A DNA stretch of 33,788 bases, taken from assembly GCA_017935945.1 (NCBI GenBank), contig JAGBGN010000100.1:1-33788 (forward strand). Direction: 5' to 3'. Position 1 is the first letter of the stretch. Each line of letters starts with the position of its first letter. Of this stretch, positions 32,791-33,788 are shown piece after piece. Under the pieces are notes generated by a model that saw nothing but the letters and a program-made list of their open reading frames with translations, was not told where the DNA came from and ran no database searches. Position numbers and translations under genes: made by a program. The stretch comes from Candidatus Methanomethylophilaceae archaeon (GTDB taxonomy: Archaea > Thermoplasmatota > Thermoplasmata > Methanomassiliicoccales > Methanomethylophilaceae).

Positions 32791-33422
32791 TCTAAGACTT
32801 CCTTGATCTTCTCCACAGAAATGGCACCCTGACGGATGATCTCGACCTCCTTGTCCATGAGCCAGACGATGGTGGAAGGCTGACCGAGGGAACAGGGGCC
32901 GGCATCGATGTACGTGTCCACGGAATCACCGAAATCGTTGATTGCGGCATTCACATCGACAGAATCGGGTTTGGAATGTAAGTTGGCAGAGGTGGCGACG
33001 ATAGGTCCGGTGCGGCGGATGAGCTCGAGTGCGAACCTGTCATCGGGGATGCGTATTCCAACCTTCTGAGATGAGGAAGTAACGATGTCTGGCACATCGG
33101 GTTGTTTCTTGATGATGATGGTCAAAGGGCCGGGGAGGAATGCCTTGATCAGCTTGTCGGCATTCTCGTTGAGGACGGCAACACTCTCCAACATAGCCTT
33201 ATCGGAGACAGCCACGGAAAGGGGCATATCGAAGGGCCTGTTCTTCGTAACATAGAGGTTCTTGACTGCTGCCTGATTGTAGATGTCAGCTCCGATTCCA
33301 TAAACTGTCTCCGTAGGGTACACTACGAGTTTTCCTGCGGAAAGATCCTCGGCAGCTGCAGCGACAGCCTCTTCACAATGCATATCAAAGCCGCTGGTGT
33401 AGTCGCATTTGATAATCTTCAT
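32784..33422 (-). CDS. tsaC: L-threonylcarbamoyladenylate synthase (YrdC/TsaC type)
   Basis: A 212-residue enzyme that makes threonylcarbamoyl-AMP from threonine, bicarbonate and ATP, the first step of t6A37 modification of tRNAs reading ANN codons. The YrdC core shows KLVVYPTETVYGIGAD (about 31-46), KNRPFDMPLSV with the basic nucleotide-binding residues, FLPGPLTIIIKK, VGIRIPDD, and GPIVATSANLHS. The C-terminal Sua5 domain found in longer archaeal forms is absent. GGTGA (complement of 33427-33431) 4 bases before the ATG is the ribosome-binding site. Confidence 0.95.
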   Translation of the reverse strand: MKIIKCDYTSGFDMHCEEAVAAAAEDLSAGKLVVYPTETVYGIGADIYNQAAVKNLYVTKNRPFDMPLSVAVSDKAMLESVAVLNENADKLIKAFLPGPLTIIIKKQPDVPDIVTSSSQKVGIRIPDDRFALELIRRTGPIVATSANLHSKPDSVDVNAAINDFGDSVDTYIDAGPCSLGQPSTIVWLMDKEVEIIRQGAISVEKIKEVLEC

Positions 33423-33717
33423 TTCTTCACCTTCAGTTGTTGTTACGACCTGTTACAAGCCGATTCTCTTGATTCTGAGGATATGATAACGTGATATTAT
33501 AGAACCTTATGGCTGGAACGAATGGGAAGGTAGGTGTTGGAATCATACGGGACCGTCGGCCCGAGTACGTGGATCGTCATCGGTATGGGATTGACTGAAC
33601 CGTATAAAACATCATCATGAGGATGAGAATTATCTGAAATTATGTGTAAAAAAAGAAATGTTTTCAGAGGATGAGATTTTGATTCATACGAAACCTGTTT
33701 AACTGCTAGATCACACT
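33423..33717. other. AT-rich spacer between the 23S end and tsaC
   Basis: This is the longest gene-free stretch in the window. I see a candidate promoter for tsaC at 33493-33502 (minus-strand CTATAATATC), a poly-A run at 33648-33657, and no 5S rRNA, tRNA or plausible reading frame. The bases near 33700-33717 are probably the processing region of the 23S rRNA 3' end. Confidence 0.6.
33493..33502 (-). promoter_or_regulatory. Putative TATA box of tsaC-map
   Basis: Minus-strand CTATAATATC is centred about 75 bases upstream of the ATG at 33422, which would give a leader of about 50 bases carrying the GGTGA ribosome-binding site. Confidence 0.4.
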
Positions 33718-33788
33718 CCAGCGACGTCAAAAGAACTTTAGTAAGCCAGGACTGAATACCTCGGCGAACCTCGGTACTTACATCCGGC
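33718..33788 (-). rRNA. 23S rRNA, 3' end (partial)
   Basis: The minus strand starts GCCGGATGTAAGTACCGAGG and continues CCGAGGTATTCAGTCC to CTTACTAA. This is the pattern of the last helix of archaeal 23S rRNA (in Haloarcula, GCGUCGAGG, then GACGUUAAGCCC, then CACUAA) and of the GUACUAA close to the end of the E. coli gene. The gene runs leftward and continues beyond the right edge of the window. The 3' boundary is estimated as about 20 bases after ACTAA. No 5S gene follows. Confidence 0.75.

Noticed and set aside
33423-33717. 5S rRNA after the 23S gene
   Set aside because: Neither strand shows a 5S-like stem or the conserved internal loops, though a covariance model would be more decisive.
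33497-33730. 77-codon frame on the minus strand near the right end
   Set aside because: It overlaps the 23S rRNA end, has no Shine-Dalgarno, and its composition is not protein-like.
1-33788. CRISPR array, insertion sequence, integrase or tRNA-borne attachment site
   Set aside because: I saw no regularly spaced repeats, no transposase or integrase motif, and no duplicated tRNA end next to tRNA-Leu. The pRiA4b ORF-3-like protein alone is not evidence of a mobile element.

Overview
The window looks like a methanogenic archaeon of the Thermoplasmata lineage, most likely a Methanomassiliicoccales/Methanomethylophilaceae member. The signs are archaeal DNA polymerase D large subunit, an Fe-S type RNA polymerase subunit D, archaeal ribosomal proteins, a tetraether/isoprenoid lipid gene set, an HdrD-like protein, Sel1-repeat proteins, and a 23S rRNA end with no 5S beside it. 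None of the 33 gene ends I read in the window is TAG (27 TGA, 6 TAA), and two genes carry an in-frame TAG near the N-terminus. That fits an organism that decodes TAG as pyrrolysine. The organism assignment is inference, not a database match.

Layout. 1-650: an AT-rich patch with the end of an unknown gene overlapping a PemK/MazF-like toxin. 650-6000: accessory genes, namely a Sel1 protein, a pRiA4b ORF-3-like protein, an AAA-ATPase-like protein whose second codon is TAG, a ClC channel whose gating glutamate is valine, and a decayed DUF4143 ATPase tail. 6000-9560: a two-gene heterodimeric ABC exporter with one degenerate ATP site. 9600-12870: small poorly characterised proteins, including an AIM24/TIGR00266 protein, a small helical protein, and a zinc-ribbon/Sel1 pair running leftward, the Sel1 gene with an in-frame TAG.

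13000-19810: metabolism, mostly membrane lipids. A PLP aminotransferase, an unknown acidic protein, mevalonate kinase and an HdrD-like iron-sulfur protein run rightward. Converging on them is a leftward operon of a tetraether synthase-like radical SAM protein, an 8-Cys ferredoxin and a geranylgeranyl reductase. Together these can supply isoprenoid precursors, couple chain ends and saturate the chains. 19959-23894 is a single very large, probably secreted or membrane-anchored protein with a lamin-tail domain.

23956-33788: information processing. NOG1 GTPase and DNA polymerase D large subunit run rightward. An unknown zinc-ribbon protein, then the uS13-uS4-uS11-RpoD operon with a structured leader, tRNA-Leu(CAA), methionine aminopeptidase, threonylcarbamoyl-AMP synthase and the 3' end of a 23S rRNA gene are all leftward. 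I see no CRISPR array, insertion sequence, integrase or replication origin. No gene-free stretch exceeds 300 bases; the longest is 33423-33717.
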